Source: Actinomycetes bacterium (GTDB lineage: Bacteria > Actinomycetota > Actinomycetes > S36-B12 > GCA-2699445). From it: DNA of 37,750 nt. Where the stretch lies: the NCBI GenBank assembly GCA_022600255.1, contig JAHZKU010000193.1, positions 1 to 37,750 of the forward strand, in the 5' to 3' direction. The position numbers and the translations under genes are program-made. The notes under the pieces were generated by a model. That model was given only the letters and a program-made list of their open reading frames with translations. It was not told the DNA's origin and made no database searches. Of the stretch, positions 1 to 7,759 are shown in pieces. Each line of letters opens with the position of its first letter. Position 1 is the stretch's first letter.

Positions 1-407
1 AAGTCGAGCAACCGGCCTGGGCAGGCCACAGCGACGTCCACACCGCGCCGCAATGCCTGTAACTGTGGTCCAAAACCCACACCTCCGTAGAAGGACGCGA
101 CCTTGCGGCCATTGGGCGCCAGGAGTGGTTCCATTTCGTCTCGGATCTGCGCCGCAAGCTCGCGCGTGGGTGTCAGGACGAGACCGGTTGGGCGGTTCGG
201 TTTGGCCTTTGTGACACGCTCGGCCATAGGGATGCCAAAAGCCAGGGTCTTGCCTGAACCTGTTGGGGCCCGGCCAGAGACATCTTTGCCGGCGAGCGCC
301 GGCGGAAGGGCCATTTCCTGGATGGGAAAAGCCGTTGTGAGACCGCGTTTGGCCAGCGCCGAGACGACAGCGTCGGGAAGCCCGAGGGCGGCGAAGGATT
401 TTGACAT
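1..407 (-). CDS. DEAD-box ATP-dependent RNA helicase, N-terminal part (runs off window)
   Basis: ATP-dependent RNA helicase that remodels RNA duplexes and RNA-protein complexes in the cytoplasm. The reverse strand from ATG at 405-407 reads open to the window edge (about 135 residues). Family motifs appear in order: a Q-motif region ending in FPIQ, motif I (Walker A) APTGSGKT, motif Ia PTRELAAQI, a GG motif (YGGVG), and motif Ib CPGRLLD. The DEAD box itself would lie beyond base 1. A ribosome site GGAGA lies about 8 nt upstream (plus-strand 415-420). The C-terminal helicase domain is not visible, so the subtype (RhlE, CsdA or another) cannot be decided. Family assignment is secure. Confidence 0.93.
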   Translation of the reverse strand, partial: MSKSFAALGLPDAVVSALAKRGLTTAFPIQEMALPPALAGKDVSGRAPTGSGKTLAFGIPMAERVTKAKPNRPTGLVLTPTRELAAQIRDEMEPLLAPNGRKVASFYGGVGFGPQLQALRRGVDVAVACPGRLLD

Positions 408-875
408 GATTGGTTTCTCCGAAAAATCTGATAAGTCGATGCGCTGGGCGGCTTTCGTCCGCTGCGCGTTGATTGGCCGAGGTCTGAGTAGACCGCTGGC
501 CGATGGAAGACGATTCGCTGTTGGGACCGTTAGGTTCGTGGGAGGATCATCGCGTTGCGATCATCTGGCGCGTTCCCAGCCAAGTCGGCTCTAGACCTAT
601 TCCGGACGCCTTTCGATTCGTCTGGCTCCTGAAACGGGTCTGCGACAGCGTTGATTAGGGTGCGCCAGCAAAGTAGGGGTGGGTTAGGCCTGTTTCAGGG
701 CAGGGCACTAACAACCTTGAATCTTGACCGTAGCACCGTTGCCTAGTTACCGATAGCCGTCATCATCGTGAGTCGGGACACCTTGGATGTGCGGTCTCGC
801 GCTACCAAGCCGCGCCATGGACTGCTCGCCGTGTCAACCGATTGGAATCTGCCGAGCCGGAGAGGGCCTTGAACC
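408..875. other. Gene-poor stretch upstream of the helicase
   Basis: This 468-base stretch lies between the minus-strand helicase start and a plus-strand decayed reading frame. Reading frames here give no recognisable protein, and the open plus-strand frame at 103-594 is the antisense of the helicase. The helicase promoter and 5' leader should lie here. Small inverted repeats are visible, such as CCTGAAAC at 628-635 against GTTTCAGG at 692-699, but none forms a convincing terminator or known riboswitch. I see nothing else that can be supported. Confidence 0.5.
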
Positions 876-1221
876 ATGCGCAAAATGAACTGGGTAGTGG
901 TTTTCGGATTCCTCGTTGCGTTAGTGGCCTGCGGGGGAGTCGCAAGCGCGGACGCTCCCAAGAACTTCAAGCGCCACGTCGACTGCCAAGTTCAAGGGCA
1001 AACGCGGTAAGACAAAGGTCAAAGGCGAGATGGTGCTGGACTTTTTTGCAGTTGGTGGTGGCGTCTGTGGCCAACGGCAATAGGTGCGCACCGCACCAGC
1101 AAAGGGGAACAAGAAATCGATTCGGAAGCTGCGCCAGGTCCAGTCCGCCATCTTCGACCCAGGCCGTAATCGGCCCGGGCCGTTTATCGGGACAATCCGC
1201 TCAAATCGCCCGACTGGCTAA
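876..1221 (+). pseudogene. Probable broken gene for a small secreted basic protein
   Basis: An ATG at 876 opens a classic signal peptide: basic MRKMNW start, then a hydrophobic stretch VVVFGFLVALVAC, then GGVASADAP. The frame stops after 44 codons at 1008. In the +1 frame from about 973, a Lys-rich sequence containing TAKFKGKRGKTKVKGEM continues, meets a TAG at 1081, and in the same frame runs on to a TAA at 1219. The downstream part is rich in Lys and Arg, as are the secreted proteins encoded at 1318 and 5738. One frameshift plus one nonsense change would join the pieces into a protein of about 114 residues. This is inferred from reading-frame continuity only. It could instead be a genuine 44-residue secreted peptide or a sequencing error. 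Confidence 0.4.
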
Positions 1222-1317
1222 CCGCTGTGTCCTAGCACTATCTCGATGCTCGGGCCACGAGGCATTAGCGCGCTGGCTTGCGTATGGTCGTGTTCGGATG
1301 ATCGGACAGGAGTGGAC

Positions 1318-2064
1318 ATGAAGAAGCTAGTCGGAACGGCTGCAGTTATTGGACTCACAGCAGGGCTAGCGCTGGCTGGCGCCCCCGCGAACGCTAGTCA
1401 TCATCTCGACCCGCTATCAAAGCAGGAGATGAAGAAGGCCGGGCTCCGCGTTTCTGATGTCCCGGACAGCTTCGGCTCGGATTTGAAGCGCGACTTCACC
1501 TACACCAAAGGCAAGAAGGCCGCCAAGCCAGACCTGTGTCTGAAGGGCAATGGCGATACCCGGTACGGCAAGAAGCCGTGGCGTGCCGCCGAAAACCTAG
1601 TTGGCCTGGCAGAGGACCTAGACAACTTCACATTTACCGAAACCAACAGCAACCTGTACCAGTACCGCAACAGCAAAAAGGCGTTGCGGGCCTTCCGGGA
1701 TCTGCGCAAGAAGGCCAATAAGTGTGTTGGCACTGAAAAGGCCAAGTTCAATGCCGATGGCGTCAAGGGGAAAATCGACATCAGCGCCAAGAAGAAGAAG
1801 GCCGCCCGCATTGGTGATGTGAACGGGTTTGGCTTGGAGCTGGACCTTAGCCTGTCGATCGATATCGAAAAGGCAGGCTTGGACCTAAGCCTGATTGCTG
1901 ATCAGTACGCGATCTACCACTTGTCCGGGGCCACTATTGTGCGCGTTGAGTATGCGGACGTGTCTGGTGAAGACCTGAACGCCGTCACGAAGACTGTCAA
2001 GAAGTACGTGAAGGCCACCGCTCGTGCGGTGACCTATCGGACTTGGACTGCTGCCACCAGTTGA
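1318..2064 (+). CDS. Secreted protein, possible PknH-type sensor-like domain
   Basis: A 248-residue exported protein of unknown function. The start is ATG 1318, preceded by AGGAG. An in-frame ATG at 1246 would bury the signal peptide and was rejected. Residues 1-27 are a signal peptide (MKKLVGTAAVIGLTAGLALAG, then APANA). The mature part is Lys-rich, with two well-separated Cys residues (in DLCLK and NKCVG) that could pair. A hydrophobic strand YHLSGATIVRVEY lies near the C-terminus. The order Cys, SLYQY-like strand, Cys, GD, then a VRVEY strand loosely recalls the extracellular sensor domain of mycobacterial PknH. That resemblance is weak and made by eye. It has no lipobox and no C-terminal anchor, so it is probably released. 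No operon partner is evident. Confidence 0.75.
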   Translation: MKKLVGTAAVIGLTAGLALAGAPANASHHLDPLSKQEMKKAGLRVSDVPDSFGSDLKRDFTYTKGKKAAKPDLCLKGNGDTRYGKKPWRAAENLVGLAEDLDNFTFTETNSNLYQYRNSKKALRAFRDLRKKANKCVGTEKAKFNADGVKGKIDISAKKKKAARIGDVNGFGLELDLSLSIDIEKAGLDLSLIADQYAIYHLSGATIVRVEYADVSGEDLNAVTKTVKKYVKATARAVTYRTWTAATS

Positions 2065-2344
2065 GCTAGCGGTGGGCGTCAGTGGGCCACGGTCAAATCG
2101 TCTTGGTAGGGCGTTCCGGGCGCGAATCAGTCGAACGCCGAAAACCCGACGCCGAGCGACCTCCAGCGGCCGGCACGATGCTGTTGGACTGATTGGACGC
2201 TGATGTACGCTCACCCAGGGATCCAGCGCGGTCAGGTCCGTCTCACTAATCGTCAGTCGAGATTAACGGTGTCCGTCAGGGGTAACGCTGTTGGTCATGG
2301 GTAGGACACCGAGTTGCTGGCAACAGGTGCGACCGCGGCAGGGT

Positions 2345-3160
2345 TCAGTCGGCTAGGTCCCAGACTCGGACGCCGCCGATGATCCCAGCTGTGTTCGGTA
2401 CAACCTGAGCCTTCGGGGGCAGGTCGGCTAGGCGCAGTTTCTTGGCGTTTCCACCGCCGATGAGGATCTTGTCGAAGAACAGCATCTCGTCAAACCAGTG
2501 AATGGCCTCGTTTACCCACTTGCGCCACTTCTTGTTACCGATGGCCTTTCGGTTCACGTTGCCCAGGGCGTAGTCCGTGGTCATTCCCTTCTTGAAGGGC
2601 CCGTGTGACAGTTCGATGTGGGGCAGAAGTTTGCCCTGGAAGAACTGGGCGCAGCCGACGCCAGTGCCGAGGGTCATGACGAACTCATAGCCATCTCCGG
2701 TGGCCACCGCACAACCTTGCATATCGGCATCGTTGACGACTTTGATCGGCACTGTGAAGGCTTGGGCGAGTGCGTCAGCGAGGTCGAAACCATGCCAGCG
2801 GGCCGCCATCGTGGGGTCATTCTCGCCGCCGTATTCCAGACGCGACAGGGCAGGGACCTGAACAACCACGCCGTCGCGCACCAGCCCGGGGAATCCCACC
2901 GAAATCCGTTGCGTAGCGGGCAACGGCTTCACAAGTTCGCTGATTGTGTTCACAAGTGTGGTGGGCGTGCACGGATATGGGGTATCGACGCGCACCCGCT
3001 CCGTGATCATGTTGCCTTTGGCATCTAGGACCGATGCCTTCACTCCAGAACCTCCGACATCCACGCCTAAGGTGGTCACGTTGTGGGGCCAACGTGTTTT
3101 GGTCACTTGCTGGGAAACAGGTGCGGCTGTCTTGGTGGGGGCGGGCAGTTCGTCGGACAT
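2345..3160 (-). CDS. ppgK: ROK-family sugar kinase, polyphosphate-glucokinase-like
   Basis: Likely phosphorylates glucose at the start of glycolysis, using polyphosphate and/or ATP. The 271-residue length is close to that of polyphosphate glucokinases (about 265). Visible motifs are the phosphate-1 loop DVGGSGVK (34-41), FPGLV (90-94), catalytic Asp in NDAD (143-146), phosphate-2 TLGTGVG (163-169), a sugar-binding Glu and His in ELSH (183-186), and the adenosine-region IGGGNAKK. The ROK zinc-finger Cys motif is absent, as is normal for PPGK. The usual ELGH/EFGH is ELSHGPF here, and the following segment is unusual, so substrate preference is less certain than family. The start is well supported by AGGAGG 4 nt upstream. 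It stands alone on the minus strand, and map lies beyond its start. Confidence 0.82.
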   Translation of the reverse strand: MSDELPAPTKTAAPVSQQVTKTRWPHNVTTLGVDVGGSGVKASVLDAKGNMITERVRVDTPYPCTPTTLVNTISELVKPLPATQRISVGFPGLVRDGVVVQVPALSRLEYGGENDPTMAARWHGFDLADALAQAFTVPIKVVNDADMQGCAVATGDGYEFVMTLGTGVGCAQFFQGKLLPHIELSHGPFKKGMTTDYALGNVNRKAIGNKKWRKWVNEAIHWFDEMLFFDKILIGGGNAKKLRLADLPPKAQVVPNTAGIIGGVRVWDLAD

Positions 3161-3254
3161 GTTGCCTCCTGGAGAGTATGGTCTGCAGGTTCTACTTTGG
3201 CAGGATTGGGTCCGAGATACCGGGTGAAGCGTGCTTTAGGCGGCGGCCTGCGTG

Positions 3255-4130
3255 CTACTCGACCGTGGGCAGGGTCAGGATCTCCGCTCCGGAGTCGGTT
3301 ACCAGCAGGGTGTGTTCGAACTGGGCACTGCGAAGTCGGTCGTGGGTCACGACCGTCCAATCGTCGGACCAGATTTCATAGTCGTAGGTACCCAGACACA
3401 ACATCGGTTCAATCGTGAACGTCATTCCGGTCTCGATCGTCACATTCAGTTGGGGATCCTCGTAGTGCGGCACCACCAGGCCGGTGTGGAACGAGGTCCC
3501 AATCCCATGGCCCGTGAAGTCCCGGACGACACCGTAGTTGAACCGTTTGGCGTAGCGCTCGATCACGCGCCCAATGACCGTCAATGGCCGTCCCGGGGCC
3601 ACAACTTTGATGGCCCGCATCGTCGCTTCGTGGGTTCGTTCGACCAGCAGTCGGGACTCTTCGTCAACATCGCCGGCCAGAAAAGTTGCGTTCGTATCCC
3701 CATGCACGCCCCCGATGAAGGCGGTGATGTCAATGTTGCAGATGTCGCCGTCCTGGATCACCGTCGAGTCGGGGATCCCGTGGCACATAACTTCGTTCAA
3801 TGACGTACACAAGGACTTGGGAAAGCCGCGATACCCCAGCGTCGAGGGGTACGCGTTGTGGTCCAGCAAGTACTCGTGGCCAATGCGATCGAGTTCATCG
3901 GTGGTGATCCCAGGCCGTACCGCTGCTCCAACAGTCTGGAGTGCGTCAGCCGCAATTCGGCCAGCGATTCGCATGCGTTCCACCGTTTCGGCGTCCTTGA
4001 CCTCCGGACCCCGATAAGGTTTTGGCGCAGACTTGCCGACGTATTCAGGGCGCGCAATGGTGTCTGGGACAGCCCGGCGGGGTGAAATCCGCCCGGGCTG
4101 CAAGGTTCCTGGTCCTGTTGGCTGTGCCAT
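3255..4130 (-). CDS. map: Methionine aminopeptidase, type I (MapB-like)
   Basis: Removes the initiator methionine from nascent proteins and is an essential cytosolic metalloenzyme. The product is 291 residues from ATG 4128-4130. An upstream ATG at 4163 adds 11 non-conserved residues and was rejected. The N-terminus carries the proline-rich extension typical of actinobacterial MapB (IARPEYVGK). The pita-bread catalytic residues are all present: His117 (CHGIPD), the metal ligands Asp134 (NID), Asp145 (HGDTNATF), His208 (GHGIG), Glu241 (IEP) and Glu272 (FEH). No Shine-Dalgarno is visible. A CACAGT hexamer lies 6 nt before the start, which suggests a leaderless transcript. It is divergent from a small conserved gene at 4194. 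Confidence 0.96.
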   Translation of the reverse strand: MAQPTGPGTLQPGRISPRRAVPDTIARPEYVGKSAPKPYRGPEVKDAETVERMRIAGRIAADALQTVGAAVRPGITTDELDRIGHEYLLDHNAYPSTLGYRGFPKSLCTSLNEVMCHGIPDSTVIQDGDICNIDITAFIGGVHGDTNATFLAGDVDEESRLLVERTHEATMRAIKVVAPGRPLTVIGRVIERYAKRFNYGVVRDFTGHGIGTSFHTGLVVPHYEDPQLNVTIETGMTFTIEPMLCLGTYDYEIWSDDWTVVTHDRLRSAQFEHTLLVTDSGAEILTLPTVE

Positions 4131-4193
4131 GGTGCAACTGTGGCACATTCTGCGGAAGAGCACGTAAGTGGATTAGACAACGAGGAGATTGCA

Positions 4194-4394
4194 ATGGGGC
4201 CATGGTGGTACTGCTTGAAGCACAATCGGGTAGAGCCGAATGACGGTTGCCCGAACTCAGAGCGCTTGGGCCCGTTCGACACCAAGGAAGAGGCTGCGAA
4301 CGCGATTGAGATTGCCCGCGAGCGCAATGAGGAGTGGGAACGCAACGAGAATGAGTGGGATAAGGGCGATCAGACCCAGGAGAAGGAACTCTGA
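4194..4394 (+). CDS. Small conserved actinobacterial protein of unknown function
   Basis: A 66-residue, highly charged protein. The start at ATG 4194 is fixed by GAGGAG six bases upstream. It begins MGPWWYCLKH, contains VEPNDGC and RLGPFDTKEEAANAI, and ends in a Glu/Asn-rich acidic tail. Small proteins of this type next to map are familiar in Actinomycetia and are sometimes labelled methionine aminopeptidase by proximity, but this one has no peptidase residues. Cys7, His10 and Cys19 could form part of a metal site, which is speculation. No signal or membrane segment is present. It ends 12 bases before the racemase gene and is probably cotranscribed with it. Confidence 0.8.
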   Translation: MGPWWYCLKHNRVEPNDGCPNSERLGPFDTKEEAANAIEIARERNEEWERNENEWDKGDQTQEKEL

Positions 4395-4406
4395 AACAGT
4401 AGGACC

Positions 4407-5549
4407 ATGAATCAGCGTTCGGGTCCACTTGTTGGGTTGAAGGTAATAGAACTCGGGGCAATCGGTCCAGTACCGTTCGCCGCTGGATACTTCGGCGACC
4501 TCGGAGCCGATGTTCTGCGTATTGAATCGCCCAATCCCGGCTTGGACTTACCCAGCCGTGACACCTCGCCGCACTTGCGCAGTCGCGCTTGCGCCACCCT
4601 AAACCTGCGCAATGCGGACGATCTGGCCGTCTGTGCCGAACTGATCAACAAGGCTGATGTCTTGCTGGAAGGTTTCCGACCGGGCACTCTGGAGCGCTTG
4701 GGATTAGACCCCAGAGACCTGTGTCAGCGCAACCCCGGTCTGATCGTTGGCCGGATGACGGGATGGGGCCAAACCGGGCCGATGGCCGATCGGGCTGGTC
4801 ACGACATCAACTACATCGCAATGTCCGGACCGCTGGCGCATGCGGCCCGAGCTGGCCAAGCGCCTGTCCCGCCCATCAACCTACTGGGTGATTTCGGTGG
4901 CGGCGCCATGTTCTTGATTACGGGCGTCTTGAGCGCATTGTATGAGCGCAGCCAGTCGGGGCAGGGCCAAGTCATTGACGCGGCCATGGTGGATGGGGCC
5001 GCCTACTTGATGATGTTGATCTACTCGTTCCGTTCTGAGGGGATGTGGCGCACGGAATCGGGTACGAATCTCCTAGACACCGGCGCCCCGTTCTACGACG
5101 TGTACGAAACCGCTGATCACAAATACTTGGCGGTGGGCTGCCTGGAACCCAAGTTCTACGCGGCCTTCATTGCAGGTCTGGGCCTAGACCCAGCCAAACT
5201 TCCTCCCCAGCACGACGTGACCCGGTGGCCGGAACTGCGCGCCCTCTTCGCCGCCACGATCGCCGGCAAGACCCGGGACGAGTGGGACGATATCTTCGGT
5301 GAAACTGATGCTTGCGCCACCGGGATTCGTGACCTCGTCGAAGCTGCCACCAGCGAGCATCTGGCACAGCGGGAGACTTTTCTTGGAAGTGATTCGGCCC
5401 AAACCGATGACATCCCACTCCAACCGGCGCCTGCACCCCGGTTCTCTCGGACTCCTGGTCAGGCACGGCCTCGGCGCGATTTCCGCCAAGGTGAGCACGC
5501 CCTGCAGGCCTGGGGGATTGATCGAAGCAGCGGCTCAGAAACCGCCTAG
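4407..5549 (+). CDS. mcr: Alpha-methylacyl-CoA racemase (CaiB/BaiF family III)
   Basis: Epimerises 2-methylacyl-CoA thioesters, allowing breakdown of methyl-branched fatty acids and sterol side chains. The 380-residue product has the family III CoA-transferase fold, with signatures such as KVIELGAIGPVPFAA near the start, FRPGTLERLG and TGWGQTGP. The residues known for the M. tuberculosis racemase (His126, Asp156, Glu241) align at identical spacing as His132 (GHDINY), Asp162 (LLGDFGGG) and Glu247 (GCLEPKF). This favours a racemase over a CoA-transferase. It lies 12 bases after the small gene at 4194. AACAGT six bases before the ATG could be an internal leaderless promoter. The physiological substrate is not shown by the sequence. 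Confidence 0.92.
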   Translation: MNQRSGPLVGLKVIELGAIGPVPFAAGYFGDLGADVLRIESPNPGLDLPSRDTSPHLRSRACATLNLRNADDLAVCAELINKADVLLEGFRPGTLERLGLDPRDLCQRNPGLIVGRMTGWGQTGPMADRAGHDINYIAMSGPLAHAARAGQAPVPPINLLGDFGGGAMFLITGVLSALYERSQSGQGQVIDAAMVDGAAYLMMLIYSFRSEGMWRTESGTNLLDTGAPFYDVYETADHKYLAVGCLEPKFYAAFIAGLGLDPAKLPPQHDVTRWPELRALFAATIAGKTRDEWDDIFGETDACATGIRDLVEAATSEHLAQRETFLGSDSAQTDDIPLQPAPAPRFSRTPGQARPRRDFRQGEHALQAWGIDRSSGSETA

Positions 5550-5737
5550 TAGTCCGGTACGGCGCTTGGCTGACAACCAACTGGGGCGCGCGGGCCTGGC
5601 AGACGGGGCAATCTGTGAATTCAAGTGGACTCGGCGACCGCGGCGATCTAGGTTCGGAATGTACGCATTTCAGCCATGCCACGTGGGTTGCCTCGCCGTG
5701 GGAGCCGCTGAAGTTTGCTCACTCGAAGGGAGTCTCG

Positions 5738-6964
5738 ATGCGAAATCGCGCAATTGCACTTGGATCTGCCGGTGCCCTAGGTCTGACGATGTTGGCCCCG
5801 CTAACGGCGAGCGGCGCAGCTGGCGAGCAGGCCGATTCAGCGACGATTGCGAGCAGCCAGGTATCGGCCAGCGCCGATACTTGCCCCCGGCTGGTCGCCC
5901 ACCGCGGCGGCGATGAAAACCCACCTGACACGAACGAAAACTCCATGGCCGCTTTCAAGCGTGCGGCCAACTTGGGTGTCTGGGCCATTGAGACCGACGT
6001 GTGGTTCACGAAAGACCTGGTCCCGGTGATTATGCACGATGAGACGATCGATCGGACCACCAACGGCACTGGCAAAATTTCCGATTACACCTACAAGCAG
6101 TTGGAGCAGTTCCGACTGAACAACGGTGAGAAGATTCCATCGTTGGATAAGGTGCTGCAGCTCGTCAAGGATCGTGGCATCTGGGGATTCATCGAGTACA
6201 AGGACGCCGACGAGAAGAAGCTCTACAAGATTTACCTCAAGCATTTGGAAGACTCTGGCGCGAAGGTCTACGGCGCTGGGTTTTCTTCGGAGCTCATGGA
6301 GTGGCTACACAAGAAGGACAAGAATCTGCCCTTGATGTGGTTTGGCAATCGCACCGGTTCAATCCCGATTCCCACGCCCCCGCAGGATGTTCCCACCGGT
6401 GCTGATCCAGGCTTGATCAACTGGTTCATTGACACCCAGTTGGTCGATGAGATGGCTGCGGCTGGCAAGAAGGTCAACGTGTGGTTCAACACCGCCACCA
6501 AAGGTGACAACCCCTCTGGTTCTAACGGGCTGGGACCCGCCAAGGACAAGGGCTGGAACGCTCTCACGGCTGCTGGGGTCACCTGGATCTCCACAGACTT
6601 CCCAGACAACTACAACGCCTGGATGCGCACCGGTGGGGTCTGCGACGCCCCGGCGCCTAAGAAAGCCAAAGCACCTTGCGTCATGATGCCCAAGTCCAAG
6701 GACCTGCAAGCAGGACGCACCTACAAAGTGATGACCAAAGGGTGCAAGAGCACGGCCGCTAAGAAGGTCAAGCTACAGGTAAAGGCGAAGAATAGCGTCG
6801 CCACCAAGGTCGGCAAGAACAACAACAAGGTCAAGATCAAGAAGCTCGGTCCGGTCACGATCAAGGTCAAAGCCAAGAAGCGTACGGCCTCCTACAACGG
6901 GGTGGAATGGAACTCGTACACCTCGTTCAAGAAGGAGCGGGTCTGGTCTGGTGGGCTTGGCTAA
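5738..6964 (+). CDS. Secreted glycerophosphodiester phosphodiesterase with Lys-rich C-terminal domain
   Basis: Hydrolyses glycerophosphodiesters to glycerol-3-phosphate and an alcohol, probably outside the membrane for phosphate and glycerol scavenging. The start at ATG 5738 is chosen because GAAGGGA precedes it and a signal peptide follows at once (residues 1-28, hydrophobic core to ASGAA). The upstream in-frame ATG at 5615 would bury it. The GDPD TIM-barrel spans about 50-310, with catalytic HRG (His55, Arg56), Glu85 and Asp87 in AIETDV, His100 in IMHDETIDRTTNG, an EYK motif, and a closing WISTDFPDN. Residues about 315-408 form an extra domain of Lys-rich beta-like repeats with two Cys (KAPCVMM and KGCKS). 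Its function is unknown and cell-wall binding is a guess. The gene is probably monocistronic. Confidence 0.92.
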   Translation: MRNRAIALGSAGALGLTMLAPLTASGAAGEQADSATIASSQVSASADTCPRLVAHRGGDENPPDTNENSMAAFKRAANLGVWAIETDVWFTKDLVPVIMHDETIDRTTNGTGKISDYTYKQLEQFRLNNGEKIPSLDKVLQLVKDRGIWGFIEYKDADEKKLYKIYLKHLEDSGAKVYGAGFSSELMEWLHKKDKNLPLMWFGNRTGSIPIPTPPQDVPTGADPGLINWFIDTQLVDEMAAAGKKVNVWFNTATKGDNPSGSNGLGPAKDKGWNALTAAGVTWISTDFPDNYNAWMRTGGVCDAPAPKKAKAPCVMMPKSKDLQAGRTYKVMTKGCKSTAAKKVKLQVKAKNSVATKVGKNNNKVKIKKLGPVTIKVKAKKRTASYNGVEWNSYTSFKKERVWSGGLG

Positions 6965-7025
6965 GGCCGGCAAAGGAATCGGCTAGCTGACTGCCCCCGG
7001 GCGTGGCTGGGCTGTGGACTGCTGA

Positions 7026-7031
7026 GAGAAT
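7026..7031 (+). promoter_or_regulatory. Candidate -10 hexamer for leaderless npdG
   Basis: GAGAAT lies six bases before the ATG at 7038, and there is no Shine-Dalgarno sequence in the gap. The arrangement matches actinobacterial leaderless promoters, although the hexamer is a weak match to TANNNT. Confidence 0.35.
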
Positions 7032-7037
7032 CACGAC

Positions 7038-7715
7038 ATGGCTGAAGACTCTGCAGTAACCATTCCCGACGAACCCAAGGTTGGTGTTCTAGGCGGCACC
7101 GGCGACCAAGGTAAGGGTCTGGCCCTTCGACTGGCTATGGCTGGCATCCCGGTTGGCATCGGCTCGCGCGACCAATCTCGCGCAGAGGATGCAGCGACTG
7201 AGACCGGATATGGCTGTATCGGCCGCGATAATGCCACGATTGCTCGGTGGTGTGACATCGCCATCGTGGCTGTTCCTTGGGCTGGGCACGAAGCGTTGGT
7301 AGCTTCGCTGGCTGATCCCCTGGCCGAGAAGGTTGTCATTGACTGCGTGAACCCGCTCGGATTCGACAAGCGTGGCGCTTTCCCCTTGCCGGTACCAGAG
7401 GGGTCCGCGGCTGAGCAAGCCCAGGCCCTGCTGCCTGACTCCGTTGTGGTGGGTGCCTTTCACAATGTCAGTGCTGTCCTACTACTGGACCGTGACCTAA
7501 CGGAGGTTGAAACCGATGTCCTGGTGCTCGGAGACGTACGGGCCGCCACAGATGCGGTGCAACGGCTCGTGTCTCTGGTGCCCGGAATGCGCGGCGTCTT
7601 CGGCGGGCGTCTGCGCAATAGTGCCCAGATTGAGGCGCTCACCGCGAACCTGATCTCAATAAACCGGCGCTACAAGATCCACGCCGGAATAAAGATCACT
7701 GATCTGCCGGAGTAG
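7038..7715 (+). CDS. npdG: F420H2:NADP+ oxidoreductase (Fno/NpdG)
   Basis: Exchanges hydride between NADPH and coenzyme F420 and so supplies or consumes reduced F420. The 225-residue product has an N-terminal Rossmann fold with VGVLGGTGDQGKG (about 15-27), then GSRD, where Ser and Arg select the 2'-phosphate of NADP. The family-typical phrases VAVPWAGHEAL, VIDCVNPL and VGAFHNVSA follow, and the C-terminal helical part includes GGRLRNSAQIEALTANLISIN. This combination separates Fno from other NAD-binding proteins. It implies that the host makes F420, although no F420 biosynthesis gene lies in the window. It is convergent with panB. Confidence 0.93.
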   Translation: MAEDSAVTIPDEPKVGVLGGTGDQGKGLALRLAMAGIPVGIGSRDQSRAEDAATETGYGCIGRDNATIARWCDIAIVAVPWAGHEALVASLADPLAEKVVIDCVNPLGFDKRGAFPLPVPEGSAAEQAQALLPDSVVVGAFHNVSAVLLLDRDLTEVETDVLVLGDVRAATDAVQRLVSLVPGMRGVFGGRLRNSAQIEALTANLISINRRYKIHAGIKITDLPE

Positions 7716-7759
7716 CCGGTTCCGGTCGGCGGGGTGTTGTCCACCACGCTGACGGGCGC

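Noticed and set aside
103..594. Plus-strand open frame of 163 codons
   Set aside because: It is antisense to the helicase. The reverse strand carries unmistakable DEAD-box motifs (APTGSGKT, PTRELA) over the same bases.
842..1321. 159-codon plus-strand open frame covering the decayed secreted gene
   Set aside because: Composition is Arg/Ser-rich with no signal peptide or domain. The signal-peptide frame from 876 is more protein-like.
2267..2311. CGGTGTCC / GGACACCG inverted repeat between the secreted protein and ppgK
   Set aside because: The arms are 29 bases apart, with no T-run and no relation to a start codon. It is too weak to call a terminator or operator.
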